A DNA stretch of 64,000 nucleotides from Liopterus haemorrhoidalis (GCA_963971575.1 OZ020612.1:34079916-34143915), one strand, 5' to 3'; numbered from the stretch's first letter, positions 34,733-44,330 are shown. Notes: generated by a model from the sequence alone, not told the origin. A program made the numbers and translations.

Positions 34733-35312
34733 ATGTAGGATGTGCGGGGAGGAGGAAGAAGATATAGAGCACCTCGCGAAGAGGTGTAGAGAGATGACAG
34801 TATGGTCGGGGAGCACACTAGACCTGTTGCACGAAGATGGTAGGGGGGAGAGGTGGGCGAAGGAATTAGAGGCAAGAAGGATTGAGATCGGGGAAGGATA
34901 ACAGGAAAGGGTAAAGGAAGGAAGGAAGAGGCCCGGTGGGAGGCAGAAGGCGAGAAATGGAAGGAAGGAAGGGGGCTGAGGTTACCTGGAAATGGGTAGG
35001 AAGGAAGGGAGATAGGAGGAGGGGTGAAGAAACGGTTGGAAGGGAAGAGAATGGAATAAAATAAAATGAAGATGGGCGAGATAACTGGAAGCAAGAAGGA
35101 AGAAGATTGGAGAGGGAAACCAGAATGAGAATAGGAAGAAAAAGAAGGACACTGGAGCAAGAAGGAAGAAATGAGAGAAAATGAAATATATTGTAAATTA
35201 AATTGTATGTTATGTTTTGTATTGTTTTGGTTATTTTATTTATTTTATTTCTATTTGTAATGGCTAATGCCCTGAACGCCGCAAGGCCTAGGGAGAAATA
35301 AAGAATATATAA
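34733..35312 (+). mobile_element. 5'-truncated LINE insertion with 14-bp TSD
   Basis: Bounded by exact direct repeats TATAGGTCGCCAAC (34719-34732 and 35313-35326). It starts inside the C-terminal zinc knuckle CRMCGEEEEDIEHLAKRC (CX2CX8HX4C), continues to a stop at 34901, then a purine-rich 3' UTR and the 3' terminus GCCGCAAGGCCTAGGGAGAA, ATAAAGAATATATAATATA. 5' truncation, AT-rich tail and a TSD of this length are signatures of target-primed reverse transcription. The same 3' end is found at 36150-36180. Confidence 0.9.
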
Positions 35313-35567
35313 TATAGGTCGCCAACTGTCAGCTACAAACTGAATTAATTTTACAAGCATTTTTTCTACGGCGCCACGGGAAATCACATGATTACTGTCC
35401 CGATTAAACGGAATATTGTCCCGAAAAAGCAAAATAAATTTGTGTTATTTCCTCGGTTTTGTTTCCGTTCTTTAAGATTTGTCCCTAATAAGCAGCTGTC
35501 CCGATTAACCGGTGTCCTGATAAAGCGGAATAGACTGTATTTAAAAAAAAAACTATTTTTGTTGATA

Positions 35568-35590
35568 TATATATATATATATATATAATA
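35568..35590. repeat. (AT)n microsatellite
   Basis: Pure alternating AT just outside the pogo element. Confidence 0.9.
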
Positions 35591-35649
35591 TCAGCCCATG
35601 TTTCAGAGCTTATATAAGTAGGTACGGGACGTACTATATATATATATAT

Positions 35650-36176
35650 GCGGATAGATGCGGAAATGAAGAACGGAGTAATAGGTATTGGGCAAAACCA
35701 GAGGATAGGGTATGCAGAATGTGTAGAGAGGAGGAAGAAACCTTGGAACATCTTACAAAAAGATGTGGAAGGATGACAAAATGGGAGGGAGAGATAAAGG
35801 AGCTGTTGAGTGAAGAAGGAAAGGGAGAAAGGTGGGTGAGAGTACTCGAGGAAAGAAGGAAGGAATGCGGAGAGGTAAGACAGAACTGAGTACAGGAAGG
35901 AAGAAAGAGGCAATGGAGGAGGAAAGAAAAGAGGGAAGAGAAGCGAAGAAAGAGGGGAAGAAGAACTGGAGTCAAGAAGGAAGGAGACAGGAGACGGAAG
36001 CCGAAAAGAGATTACGAAGAAAGAGAGGAACACCGGAGGCAGAAAGTAGAAGAAGAAGAAGAAGAAAGTAAATCATAAAATGTATATTATATTATTTTAT
36101 TTTATTATTATTATGATTATTTTTCTCAATGTAATACTTAAAACCCTATACGCCGTAAGGCCTAGGGGAAATAAAG

Positions 36177-36180
<4 letters not shown>
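35650..36180 (+). pseudogene. LINE C-terminus and 3' UTR, second copy
   Basis: Plus-strand reading CGNEERSNRYWAKPEDRVCR leads into the zinc knuckle CRMCREEEETLEHLTKRC (CX2CX8HX4C) and KGERWVRVLEERRKECGEV, stopping at 35890. A purine-rich 3' UTR follows, ending GCCGTAAGGCCTAGGGGAAA, TAAAGAATT, then (AT)n. It is the same family as 34733-35312 but diverged, and 5'-truncated further upstream. No RT core is present here. Confidence 0.85.

Positions 36181-36249
<69 letters not shown>
36181..36249. repeat. (AT)n microsatellite at LINE 3' end
   Basis: About 34 AT units starting directly at the 3' terminus of the LINE fragment. Confidence 0.9.
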
Positions 36250-36254
<5 letters not shown>

Positions 36255-36478
36255 AAACGCAGGTTCTCTTTTATTCGTCAGTTTATTAAAATGTTCTTGT
36301 CGATTTATAAAATATGAACACAGTTTTTAACTTCGAGTTGACTACTTGGTAATTTTATTTTATCTGATTGACTGACTGAAGATGTGCATACTACCCATGC
36401 ACGAAACGTTTCATATTTTATAAATCGACAAGAACATTTTAATAAACTGACGAATAAAAGAGAACCTGCGTTTTATTT
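36250..36478. mobile_element. Penelope-like terminal fragment: 69-bp inverted repeat
   Basis: 36250-36318 and 36410-36478 are exact inverted copies (AATAAAACGCAGGTTCTCTT ... ATAAAATATGAA). The right arm starts within one base of the predicted cleavage site of the hammerhead motif at 36376-36412. Penelope-like elements are known to carry hammerhead motifs in their terminal repeats, often with inverted or partial copies. No GIY-YIG or RT coding remains. Confidence 0.6.
36376..36412 (+). ncRNA. Hammerhead ribozyme motif, dimer-type
   Basis: Core CTGAAGA (36376-36382), stem II GTGCAT/ATGCAC (36384-36389 with 36397-36402), then GAAA (36403-36406), CG and TT, with cleavage predicted after 36410. 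All invariant CUGANGA and GAAA bases are present. Stem III has almost no monomer pairing, but AAACGTTT is self-complementary, which fits the dimeric hammerheads of Penelope-like elements. Stem I is weak (TGA/TCA). Confidence 0.6.
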
Positions 36479-36599
36479 CATATAATACTCGTCAAGAACC
36501 AATATCCAAATATATATATATATATATAGTACGTCCCGTACCTACTTATATAAGCTCTGAAACATGGCCACTGAATAATTACCCTAAACTTGTTCCTAT

Positions 36600-36810
36600 T
36601 CAAATTAATGGCTAATGGAGAATCCGTAAGAACACAGATGTCAAAGAATTGCACTCAAGGCCGAGTATCACACAAGAACTGAGACGTAGACAATTAAAGT
36701 GGATAGGACACGTGATGAAGATATGGGAAGAAAGATTGAATACCTGTCGACCAGTAGGAAGACCTCGCAAGAGATGGAGAGATCAGCTAACCGAAGATCT
36801 ATAAATATTG
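36600..36810 (+). pseudogene. LINE C-terminal relic (RTE-like)
   Basis: Plus-strand ITQELRRRQLKWIGHVMKIW, then EERLNTCRPVGRPRKRWRDQ and LTEDL-stop. The H-V-x-R and G-R-P-x-x-R-W-x-D boxes are the usual C-terminal tail of RTE-like ORF2 proteins. Upstream (RKNTDVKELH region) agrees. A diverged homologous tail is at 43050-43175. Only about 60 codons remain. Confidence 0.7.
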
Positions 36811-38158
36811 GTTACAGGACACATGGAAAACCTGACAATTAACATATTGGTATTGGATTTTTATTATAAATTTACTTTTTTTGTCTCAAACCCTTAACTT
36901 GCAACGAATTGAATCGGTTTTTTCGAAAAGGCCATATCTCCTTGTTTTTGCATAAATGCGTTAAGTCACCATTTGACTCAAAATATGCTTTAAGCTTTGT
37001 TACATGTGAAAATGCCTCATCTCCACTGTTTGGTATATAATCCAGACAGTTGTTGTTCTCTATTTACTTTGAAAAGGCCCCTTCCCTGGAGACTTTTTTT
37101 TGTTCTCCTGTAAAATTTACTTTTCTGAAGTTGTGGCCTTTCGAAATAACAGATTCAATTGATCTAACAATAAGGAATAATTCTAAGTAATGTACATTGA
37201 AGTGAACCGTTATAGATCAACAGGAATTTTTGATCTAATTCATTTTTCGAAAGATTTCGAAGTTTTTTAAATTTTATGTAAAGTAGAATCTAAATAAAAG
37301 TACATTCATTTCGTTTTATTGCTCGCCTTCTATTACTCGACATTTGTGTCATATTTCATCAATTTTAATATAAGTTATTTAAATTTCTAAAGAGTTACAC
37401 AAAATTTCGAACTATTAAGTAACAAAATTATCCCACGCGTTTGTAACATTGTCTATTACTAGAAATTCCGGTCACATTTATCATTAGGGTGTTCGAAAAT
37501 CATGAGCCCATTAAATTTGTCATCAAAACTCTAGGCTTATTGATAACCAAGTCAGTTTTGATATCTGATTGTAATTGTGCGGTCACAATTTAACGGGTTG
37601 GCTGGTTCACCCCTGTAATGCCCTGTCACCCTCCTGCCATTAGTTTTAGCACAATAAGTCACGTGATAGGCAACGGGTGATGCTATGAAACGCTCAACTG
37701 TTTCCGACAACCTATAACTCAGAGCTATCATCGTCCTGTGATGTGTAGAATACATGTTTGACAGATACAGAACATGTCATATACCGTTGCACGATACATA
37801 TTGTACATTGAAATATGTATGTTACCATTACCTGCAAAAATAAACAACCACATATTTTATATAGGTATTTTCCATTTGTATGAAATTTATTTTTGAACTT
37901 TAGTAACAAAATTAGAGTACCTAATTAATATATTTGTAATTATTTATTAACTAGCTGACCTACCTGTACTTTTATATATACCGTTACATGTCATATACTT
38001 TCTTGCTGTAAAGTAAATAATAAGCGAGATATTTCAATTAAATCAAGCTTATAGTAGAAACTAGCTGGAGTACCCGTACTTTGTATGTTTTTTGTAAATG
38101 ATTATTGATATTTCAGTTTCAAGTATAACAGAAAATAATCGTTTCTTTATTCTTAAAC
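36811..38158. other. Unclassified stretch
   Basis: 37950-38095 contains two copies of a decayed dispersed motif (ACTAGCTG...CCCGTACTTT with AGTAAATAATAAGCGAGATA). No gene recognised. Confidence 0.35.
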
Positions 38159-38453
38159 AGGACCGTCTTAACACTAGCAACGGCCCCCGGGTACAGTTAT
38201 GCACAGGGCCCCCGCAAACTCTTTTTTGCGGGAGGAGACATTTTTAGCGGTGGGGGGGGGGAGCAAAATAAAAATGTATATTTTGAAAGCAATAAAAAAT
38301 ATAATTCATTTGCTTAATATAACCGCTAAATCATACAAATACAAAAATGTTCGTCCTTCTTGTTTAATTTTTTGGCCCTAGCGTAAGAGTTTACAATAAA
38401 ATAATAATTATTAAAAAAAAAAAAAACAGAACTTTCTAAACATGAAATTATAA
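38159..38453. mobile_element. hAT terminal region upstream of relic transposase
   Basis: Starts CAGGACCGTCTTAACACTAG followed by GGCCCCCGGG, a typical hAT end for ZMYM1-like elements, and leads into the 3' end of the transposase at 38454. No opposite end was found, so the element is truncated on its far side. Confidence 0.5.
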
Positions 38454-38810
38454 CTTGGCTACTATTTTATTATTTTAGCATTTTGCGCATTTTGCGCATT
38501 TTTGGTTTTCTGCAAATTCTTTAATTATAATGCCGACATCTATGCTCTCCAAGAGGTCATTTTCTATGCACATTAGAGAAAGTTGGTTTAAGCGCTTCTG
38601 CCCCATTGTGCTACGAAGCACATTTTTTATTAGTTTAAGTTTGGAAAATGAACGCTCTTCTGTACAATAGGTAACCATCATACACAAAAAAAATTCTGAG
38701 GGCAATTTCAACATTTGGAAAAACAGATTTCAAATTGTTTTCTATAATTTTTTTGTATAGTGCTGGAAGTATTTCGCAGTTTTCATCAGCAGTCAAGTAA
38801 TGCTTTAGAT
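38454..38810 (-). pseudogene. hAT transposase (ZMYM1-like), C-terminal part
   Basis: Minus strand. HYLTADENCEILPALYKKII then ENNLKSVFPNVEIALRIF, a frame slip, and LPSEFFLCMMVTYCTEERSF with SKLKLIKNVLRSTMGQKRLN, QLSLMCIENDLLESIDVGII. The last part is the hAT C-terminal dimerisation domain (E-R-S-F-S-K-L-x-x-I-K-x-x-x-R-S-T-M-x-x-x-R-L-x-x-L-x-x-x-x-I-E). It joins in frame to 39461-39905 once the insertion 38811-39460 is ignored. A frameshift near 38690 and the insertion make it non-functional. Confidence 0.85.
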
Positions 38811-39460
38811 CAGTGATTCTCAACCTTTTTTTTTTGTCGCGGTACACCTTTAACAATTTGGCGGCACACTAACTATAAAATAAGTTTAAAAGAATTTTAC
38901 TTACATATAAGATACTGTGTAAAATATTTTATTATAATAATTTTCAATGTAAAATAAAATAATATGTACTACAAGTACAACAGAATGTTTATTGAGTGAT
39001 AATTACATATTAATTATCAGAATACATTTAATGCGAAATTTGATCTTGATGTTTTTTGATAATTTCGTTTATATTTGGTCGTAAAAATGATAATGCCACT
39101 CTCATTTCGCCATCTACATTTCCGAATTCGCGCAAATAAGTTGTAGAAAATTGTAATAATATTTTAAAAGCTTTTTTGGCTATTATGGGATAATCGTATC
39201 TAATGTTAATCCAAAATGTTTCACGAGAAAATGCTAGATGTCGCTTCAAGTGTTGACACCTTGAAAATATTTGATTTCTAACCTAAATTACAATGCGGCA
39301 TAACTCATTACCTTTTCACGTCGCGTTCCGGTTCCAATAAATTGCTGTATAAAAGTACATACAAATTTTTTTTATTGTATGCATTTCTAAAATTTGTCGG
39401 CACACTTCAACAATATCGCGGCACACAAAAGTGCCGCGGCACAGTGGTTGAGAATCACTG
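38811..39460. mobile_element. hAT (Buster-like) insertion inside a hAT transposase
   Basis: TIRs CAGTGATTCTCAACCTTTTT and, reverse-complemented, CAGTGATTCTCAACCACTGT, flanked by CTTTAGAT (38803-38810) and CTTTAGTT (39461-39468), 7 of 8. It retains the transposase C-terminus at 39028-39249, so it derives from an autonomous element by internal deletion. Confidence 0.9.
39028..39249 (-). pseudogene. hAT transposase C-terminal fragment (Buster/SCAND3-like)
   Basis: The minus-strand peptide RETFWINIRYDYPIIAKKAF then KILLQFSTTYLREFGNVDGE and MRVALSFLRPNINEIIKKHQ, DQISH. It follows the C-terminal dimerisation region of Buster/SCAND3-type hAT proteins (F-W-x-x-I-x-x-x-Y-P-x-x-x-x-x-A-x-x-x-L-x-x-F-x-T-T-Y-x-C-E ... 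R-x-A-L-S ... P-x-I). The middle 'S-G-F-S-x-x-x-x-x-K' block is deleted, so it is inactive. Its two flanks are the TIRs of the 38811-39460 element. About 73 of the usual ~600 residues remain. Confidence 0.75.
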
Positions 39461-39950
39461 CTTTAGTTGAACACTTTCATTTAAAAGATTATCAAAATCG
39501 AGGTCTTGATCATATATTTTAGCCAGATTTTTACATTTTTTCTTAAGCGTATCAGAGTAAATAATGAGCACAATAGGAAGCATAGGAAGCAATGTGTTTA
39601 TCTTCAACTTTTCACTTTCACTAAAATGTGCTTCGTCTGTTGGACCATCATGTCTAGTAAGATGCACGCTTCGTTTTCGTTCCCGTTTTTCTATGAAATT
39701 GTATTTTAAATCAAGACATCTGCCCTTGGCTTTCAATTCGTATTCATTAAAATTTTCTCTCCTTTCCATAAGGTATTTTTTAAGAGATTCTAAAAGATTA
39801 ATAGCAATGAGGATATTAACGTCATCTGACTGCAGGACCTTACTCGATTTAATCACTCTTTCAAGAAGTTCGTTCCAAAGAGTTGCCAGAAAAAAATTGT
39901 ATTAATCCAAATAGTTTACTAGACAATTCTAATGCACGTGTATATTTCGG
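39461..39950 (-). pseudogene. hAT transposase (ZMYM1-like), middle part
   Basis: Minus strand, one open frame after TLWNELLERVIKSSKVLQSD: then DVNILIAINLLESLKKYLME, RRENFNEYELKAKGRCLDLK, YNFIEKRERKRSVHLTRHDG and the rest to LLNESVQLK at the insertion point. This corresponds to the region of ZMYM1-like hAT proteins before the dimerisation domain (L-W-x-x-x-L-x-x-x-x-x-x-S-K-x-L-Q-S-x-x-x-x-x-x-x-A-x-x-L-L-x-S-L). The N-terminal zinc finger and catalytic aspartates are missing beyond about 39950, where similarity stops. The reading frame continues across the hAT insertion into 38454-38810. Confidence 0.8.
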
Positions 39951-40461
39951 CGTTCCGAGTAATGGTAAAATTTAATTACTTTCTTATTCAGCCATAACAC
40001 TGCCGCAATATAAACATACATACTTAAATTCACAATTAAAATCGTCTATTTTATTTTGTTTTGTTTGTTTTTTATATTATTTTTTATTATAAATATTATT
40101 TTGTGAAGAAAATATTTTTATTTTAAATCATTTATTATATATTTTTTCTCCTAGTAAGAAAAATGTTTTACTTATAATTTTTTTACTTAAAGATTTTACT
40201 TATAATGTATTTTATTCATGGGTCGGTCAGTGCCCGTGCGGACCCATACGTTAAGGTGCCATTGATTCTATACCACTATTTTGTATGAATTTTCAATGTT
40301 AAGTAAATAATAAGTGAGATACTTTGTACTAAATAGTTATCCTCATAGAATCCCCAAAAATACGAGGGGTGATCGGAAAGTTTGTAGAACGAACTAAAAG
40401 ATGGCCTTGCGCGCACATATCATTCATATGTTTTGAAAGCCTAATCTTTCATATACCTGCA
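39951..40461. other. Unclassified stretch
   Basis: Contains the dispersed GTAAATAATAAGTGAGATA motif at 40300-40322 and a TACGAGGGGTGATCGGAAAG block at 40362 that looks like a mariner-type terminus without a partner. Confidence 0.35.
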
Positions 40462-40531
40462 GTCAAATAGTGCAATGAAAGCGGCAAAATATATATGATA
40501 TTTTTTGCTAACTTGCTGCTTTTATTGCACT
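40462..40531. repeat. Palindromic repeat, left part (split by hAT)
   Basis: GTGCAATGAAAGCGGCAAAA ... CTTGCTGCTTTTATTGCACT. It continues at 41530 and is a copy of the repeat at 44085-44330. Confidence 0.85.
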
Positions 40532-41529
40532 CAGTGGCGCAGCCAAGGGGGGGGGGGCGACAGGCCTGGGCCCCTCCCAGAACCAGCAGATTATACGGCG
40601 CTGCCCGAGGAGTTGAAGATAAAATTTAACCACAACAGTAGTTAATTTTTCAGTTAATTCATTGTAAACAATATTGGCATTTTTTTTTTCGTATAAATAA
40701 TTTTTTTTAAAGTTTGCCTACTCTTGTTAAAGTGACATAATTATTGTTGAAGTGAAAATACATTACTTTCCAAATATGCTCCAACGAATTATATGAAGGG
40801 GAGCGTAGATCCTTTTTCCCCCTGACACATCGACTAAAATATTCGCCCAGTCAAATGATAAAACTGTTTTAAACAACTAATTACTCGATTCAGATAAAAT
40901 AAAGTGGAAATCTGACTTCGGTATAACCTGCAGAATGTAATTTTAAAATGACACCTCAAACGTGAAATAGAGTAAAAATATTAGAAATATAATAAAGAGA
41001 GTAGTTTTGGAGACAATCGCGCTTTTAAATTCGGTATTTGATTTTATTTTGAATATCATAAATGTGAATATCAATATCTTCTTAGGTATTTTTGAAAGTA
41101 TGATGTTTTACACACAAAAAGGACTAATATAAGTTGTACTGAACAACAGTGGCGTATTCAGATGGAGGGGGGGGGGGCACAAGTCAACAATGGAACGACA
41201 ATAATGGAATTATTATTTGATATAAACATCAAGATCCAACAGCAGGGGTGTCGAACTGATTTGGGTCGCAGTCTACTTTACATACAAAATGATAAGCAGT
41301 GACAGAACTTTAAATATCCCGAAGGGTTTCTTGAATTTTTTTTATAAACAGAAAAGGGGAAGAGAGTATATTTTACATTTTTAAATATATTTTTCCCCTA
41401 AATAAGCTCAAATGATTTTAATTACCGCTTCAGGGGTCACAAAAAATGAGGTTCAGGGCCGTATGCGGCCCGCGTGCCCTCGAAATTTGATTCGGCCCTC
41501 CCCAAGACAAAATCCTGGCTTCGCCACTG
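40532..41529. mobile_element. hAT-type element with perfect TSD
   Basis: 998 bp between exact duplications ATTGCACT (40524-40531, 41530-41537). TIRs CAGTGGCGCAGCCA and CAGTGGCGAAGCCA. Its outer parts match 3615-4516; the middle (about 40930-41200) is specific and includes an internal hAT-like CAGTGGCGTATTCAG (41149), so one hAT may sit inside another. No transposase. Confidence 0.92.
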
Positions 41530-41745
41530 ATTGCACTTATTCCGCTTAACTTACCATTATCCTCACTATGATGGTAATGATAAATACAGAAATATAAAAT
41601 ATCTCAACACCGCCATAAATTAAAAAACAACCGGTTTCCGGTAACCGGTGAAAATAGGCTGGGTGACACCACTGCCTATGCGGTTTATGCATAGCCAAGC
41701 ACAGAAGAGAATAGTGAGCATACTTCTCAGCTGTCACTTGAATTT
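41530..41745. repeat. Palindromic repeat, right part (split by hAT)
   Basis: The reverse complement matches 44085-44215, through AACCGGTTTCCGGTAACCGG and GGGTGACACCACT. Together with 40462-40531 it is one repeat interrupted by the 998-bp hAT element. Confidence 0.85.
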
Positions 41746-41759
41746 GAGGTTATAATTTT

Positions 41760-42745
41760 GTGTTTATTTCTATTTTTTTCACATTATTAAACTTTACTTA
41801 CTTTTTACTTAATCCTGAAGCCTTTTTACCTTGCGGTGTAAGTCTTGCTTCAAAATCTCTTTTTACTATTTTGTCTTCATTCATTCTGTGTATATGTCCC
41901 AGCCATCTTAGCTGTCCTTCTTCTATTAAGGTCTCCACTGGCTTTGTGTCCAGTTTTTCTCTGAATACTTCATTTCTTATTCTGTCCAACTTTGTTTTAT
42001 CTTCAATTTTCATTAAAAATCTCATTTCAGAGCTTCTTATTTTGGACCTGTGCATCTCTGTGGAGGTCCAGGATTCTGAGGCGTATCTCAAAGTCACTTT
42101 TTTAAAGATCTCTTCCTCAATGTTGGTTGGTATTTCTTTTTTAGTTAGAAACGGTGATGCTGCTTAACATTTTTCCTGCTGCGCCTACTCTTTCCATAAT
42201 TTCTTCAGCCATTTTTCCATCTTCCGAAAAAAAAAAAAACTGTGCCTAGGTATTGGAAATTCCCTACCTGTTTTGTTATTTTGTTATCTATGTTTGTGTT
42301 ATGTTTTATTTTTATCCTGCTAATTACCATAGTTTTTGTCTTCTGTGTGCAAATTTTCATATATATTTTCTTCAATTCTTTATTGAAGTGGTTCAAGTTG
42401 TTTTGCAGGTCGTCTTCGTTCCTTGCTATTATAACCATGCGATCCGCATAGCAAAGTTCTGCTACTTTCACGTTTTCCATTTTCCAGTAGTCCACAGAGT
42501 ATAGTTTATTTTTTTTTCTTACTTCTTTGATGGCGCCGTCTAATAGAACAGGAGCGGACTTAATACACATCCATGTTTGAGTTCAATTTTGCTATCGTTA
42601 TACCGATTTTTAATATTTCTGATGGTGTTTTCGTGAATGCCTCTGTTTTTAAGTGTCGTCTAGACTTCTATGATTACTCGAGCGAAAGCTTTCTGTAAGT
42701 GTATGAAACATAGGTTTTGGCTATTTTTTTTTCAGTGCTTTCTCG
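41760..42745 (-). pseudogene. RTE-like LINE reverse-transcriptase relic
   Basis: Minus strand, 5' to 3': CFIHLQKAFARVI (motif A, D changed to H; about 42680-42715), GIHENTIRNIKNRYNDSKIE, CVLSPLLFY, AELCYADRMVIIARNEDDLQ (YADD box with second D replaced by R; 42205-42570), NNLNHFNKELKKIYMKICTQ, KTKTMVISR, QVGNFQYLGT. Then, after an A-rich break (42225-42240), MTLRYASESWTSTEMHRSKI, RSSEMRFLMKIEDKTKLDRI and WLGHIHRMNEDKIVKRDFEA, RLTPQGKK, the RTE-type C-terminus. Catalytic residues are lost and stops and frameshifts are present, so it is inactive. It is the longest RTE-like copy here. Confidence 0.88.
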
Positions 42746-43049
42746 CTTAATTGCCGGGGCGATATTAAACATATTGTAAATAATGTCTATTTTAACCTAG
42801 TTTTTACTTGTCAAAATGTCAAAAATTCTCAAATGCTTTTGGTTAACATAACCACATATGTCCTTATGTAGTTTCATTATAAACACTGTAGTTATGGTTT
42901 AAGCGGCTATGCTATGCGCCTATTATAAACGAAGTTTTAAACATGAATCTTAGCGAATGGAGATCGACAACATCTCGTAGAGTACATATAATATTATGAA
43001 TCTTTGGTCCCTTCCAAATCAAGATATACGAGCACCGTATTCAAAACTG
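42746..43049. other. Non-coding stretch
   Basis: 42950-42990 (ATGAATCTTAGCGAATGGAG) resembles 47712-47735, part of a decayed LINE thumb. Otherwise nothing. Confidence 0.35.
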
Positions 43050-43240
43050 AGTACCAAACAAGAAATGAGAGGTAAGCACAGTGGCAAAGAAGCATGTGAA
43101 AGTATGAAAGAATGTCTGAAAAGGAAGACTAAATATCATTTTTTTCCAAAAGATGTAAAGATCAGCTAATAGAGGTTCTAACAATACATAAATACTTGGA
43201 AGGATTTGATACATCATAGAAGATTGTATTTGGCCAAAAG
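43050..43240 (+). pseudogene. LINE C-terminal relic, homologous to 36645-36810
   Basis: STKQEMRGKHSGKEACESMK ... RCKDQLIEVLT aligns with the ITQELRRRQLKWIGHVMK ... RWRDQLTEDL tail at 36.7 kb, at DNA level too. Very decayed. Confidence 0.45.
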
Positions 43241-43478
43241 CCTACTCAATGGTACCCAAACAGTGCTATATATATATATAGCTGTCCCTCAAAACCTCCT
43301 TTAAAAAAATTGTTGAAATGCCATATAGTCTATTTTCGAAATCCGATTCTAGTTGTTTAGAAGACAGAAATGGCACTGAATGTCATAGACTAACAATTTA
43401 GCCAGCACACAGTATTTAATAACAGTACTAATGACATTAACACAAATTACAATTGAATACGAAATCTTATATAATCTA

Positions 43479-43561
<83 letters not shown>

Positions 43562-44084
43562 GTTTTAAATATCTCACTTATTCTTGACTTAACAGCAAAA
43601 GTGTACCGTATGACAACAACAGTTTAAAAAAAAGAAAAAGAATTATTTGTTCCATCATTTCAATTGGATGAATATTTGGGGAGTAACGAGGGGGTACACC
43701 TTAAAATCTACAAATATTTTACTTATTATTCACTTTACGTCATAAATGTACACAGCTAGACTCCGAATTACGAACAGATTCGTTACCGAAGGTTGATCGT
43801 AAATGACGATTATTATCGAAAGTGAAAAATGCATAAATATGTTGTACTTACGTCCATTTCTTAGGATCGTGCGGAACTAAATTTTTAAATCTAGCGATAT
43901 TTAATGACTGAATGCAACATTTGACCAATTGTTTTTAACACTGTAAATGGGCTTTTATTAAAATTTGTATGTTAAGATAGCTTATCAGTTTAAAGTCAGT
44001 TGCATTAGAGCTTGACAACGAATCTGTCAATTCATTATCAAATTTTACATTTGAAATTTAATCGTCATTTATCTTTGCATAAAT
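43241..44084. other. Unclassified stretch with (AT)n
   Basis: (AT)n microsatellite at 43482-43558, followed at 43560-43612 by the AAATATCTCACTTATT dispersed motif. No gene. Confidence 0.5.
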
Positions 44085-44330
44085 CGCATAGTGGTGTCAC
44101 CCAGCCTATTTTCACCGGTTACCGGAAACCGGCTGTCAAAATTTATAACTGTGTTGAGATATTTTATATTTCTGTATTTATCATTACCATCAGAGTGAGG
44201 ATAATGATAAGTTAAACGGAATAAGTGCAATAAAAGCGGCAAAATATATTTGATATTTTTTGCTAACTTGCCGCTTTTATTACACTTATTCTGTCTCAAC
44301 TAGCATTGTCCTCACTTTGATTATCATGTG
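44085..44330. repeat. Palindromic repeat, complete copy
   Basis: Core palindrome 44195-44315: GTGAGGATAATG ... GGAATAAGTGCAATAAAAGC facing GCTTTTATTACACTTATTC ... CATTGTCCTCAC. 44085-44215 also matches, inverted, 41540-41700. Confidence 0.85.

Larger units (their letters stand above)
34058..35537. mobile_element. pogo/Tigger-like DNA transposon, interrupted
   Basis: TIRs begin CAGTCGATTCCGCTTAATCG on the left and CAGTCTATTCCGCTTTATCA on the right (reverse complement), about 23 of 26 identical, flanked by TA (34056-34057, 35538-35539). Internal copies of GTCCCGATTAA(G/A/C)CGG repeat near both ends. TA target, CAGT ends and a Tigger-like C-terminal peptide inside support the pogo group of Tc1/mariner. 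A LINE fragment is inserted at 34733-35312. Confidence 0.85.
35596..36567. repeat. Outer inverted repeat enclosing nested elements
   Basis: CCATGTTTCAGAGCTTATAT (start of a ~40-bp arm at 35596 ending GTAC followed by TA repeats) is exactly inverted at 36510-36567. Between the arms lie a LINE 3' fragment, an AT microsatellite and a ribozyme-bearing inverted repeat. It looks like a foldback element whose (TA)n loop received later insertions; that history is inference. Confidence 0.85.

Noticed and set aside
34684..36071. Long open frames antisense or parallel to the LINE 3' UTRs (for example 35485-36033 and 34866-35432)
   Set aside because: They are readings of a purine-rich 3' UTR, giving Ser/Leu/Phe/Pro or Lys/Glu/Arg runs without domains.
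40362..40400. TACGAGGGGTGATCGGAAAG as a mariner terminus
   Set aside because: No inverted partner within a plausible distance; kept only as a note.
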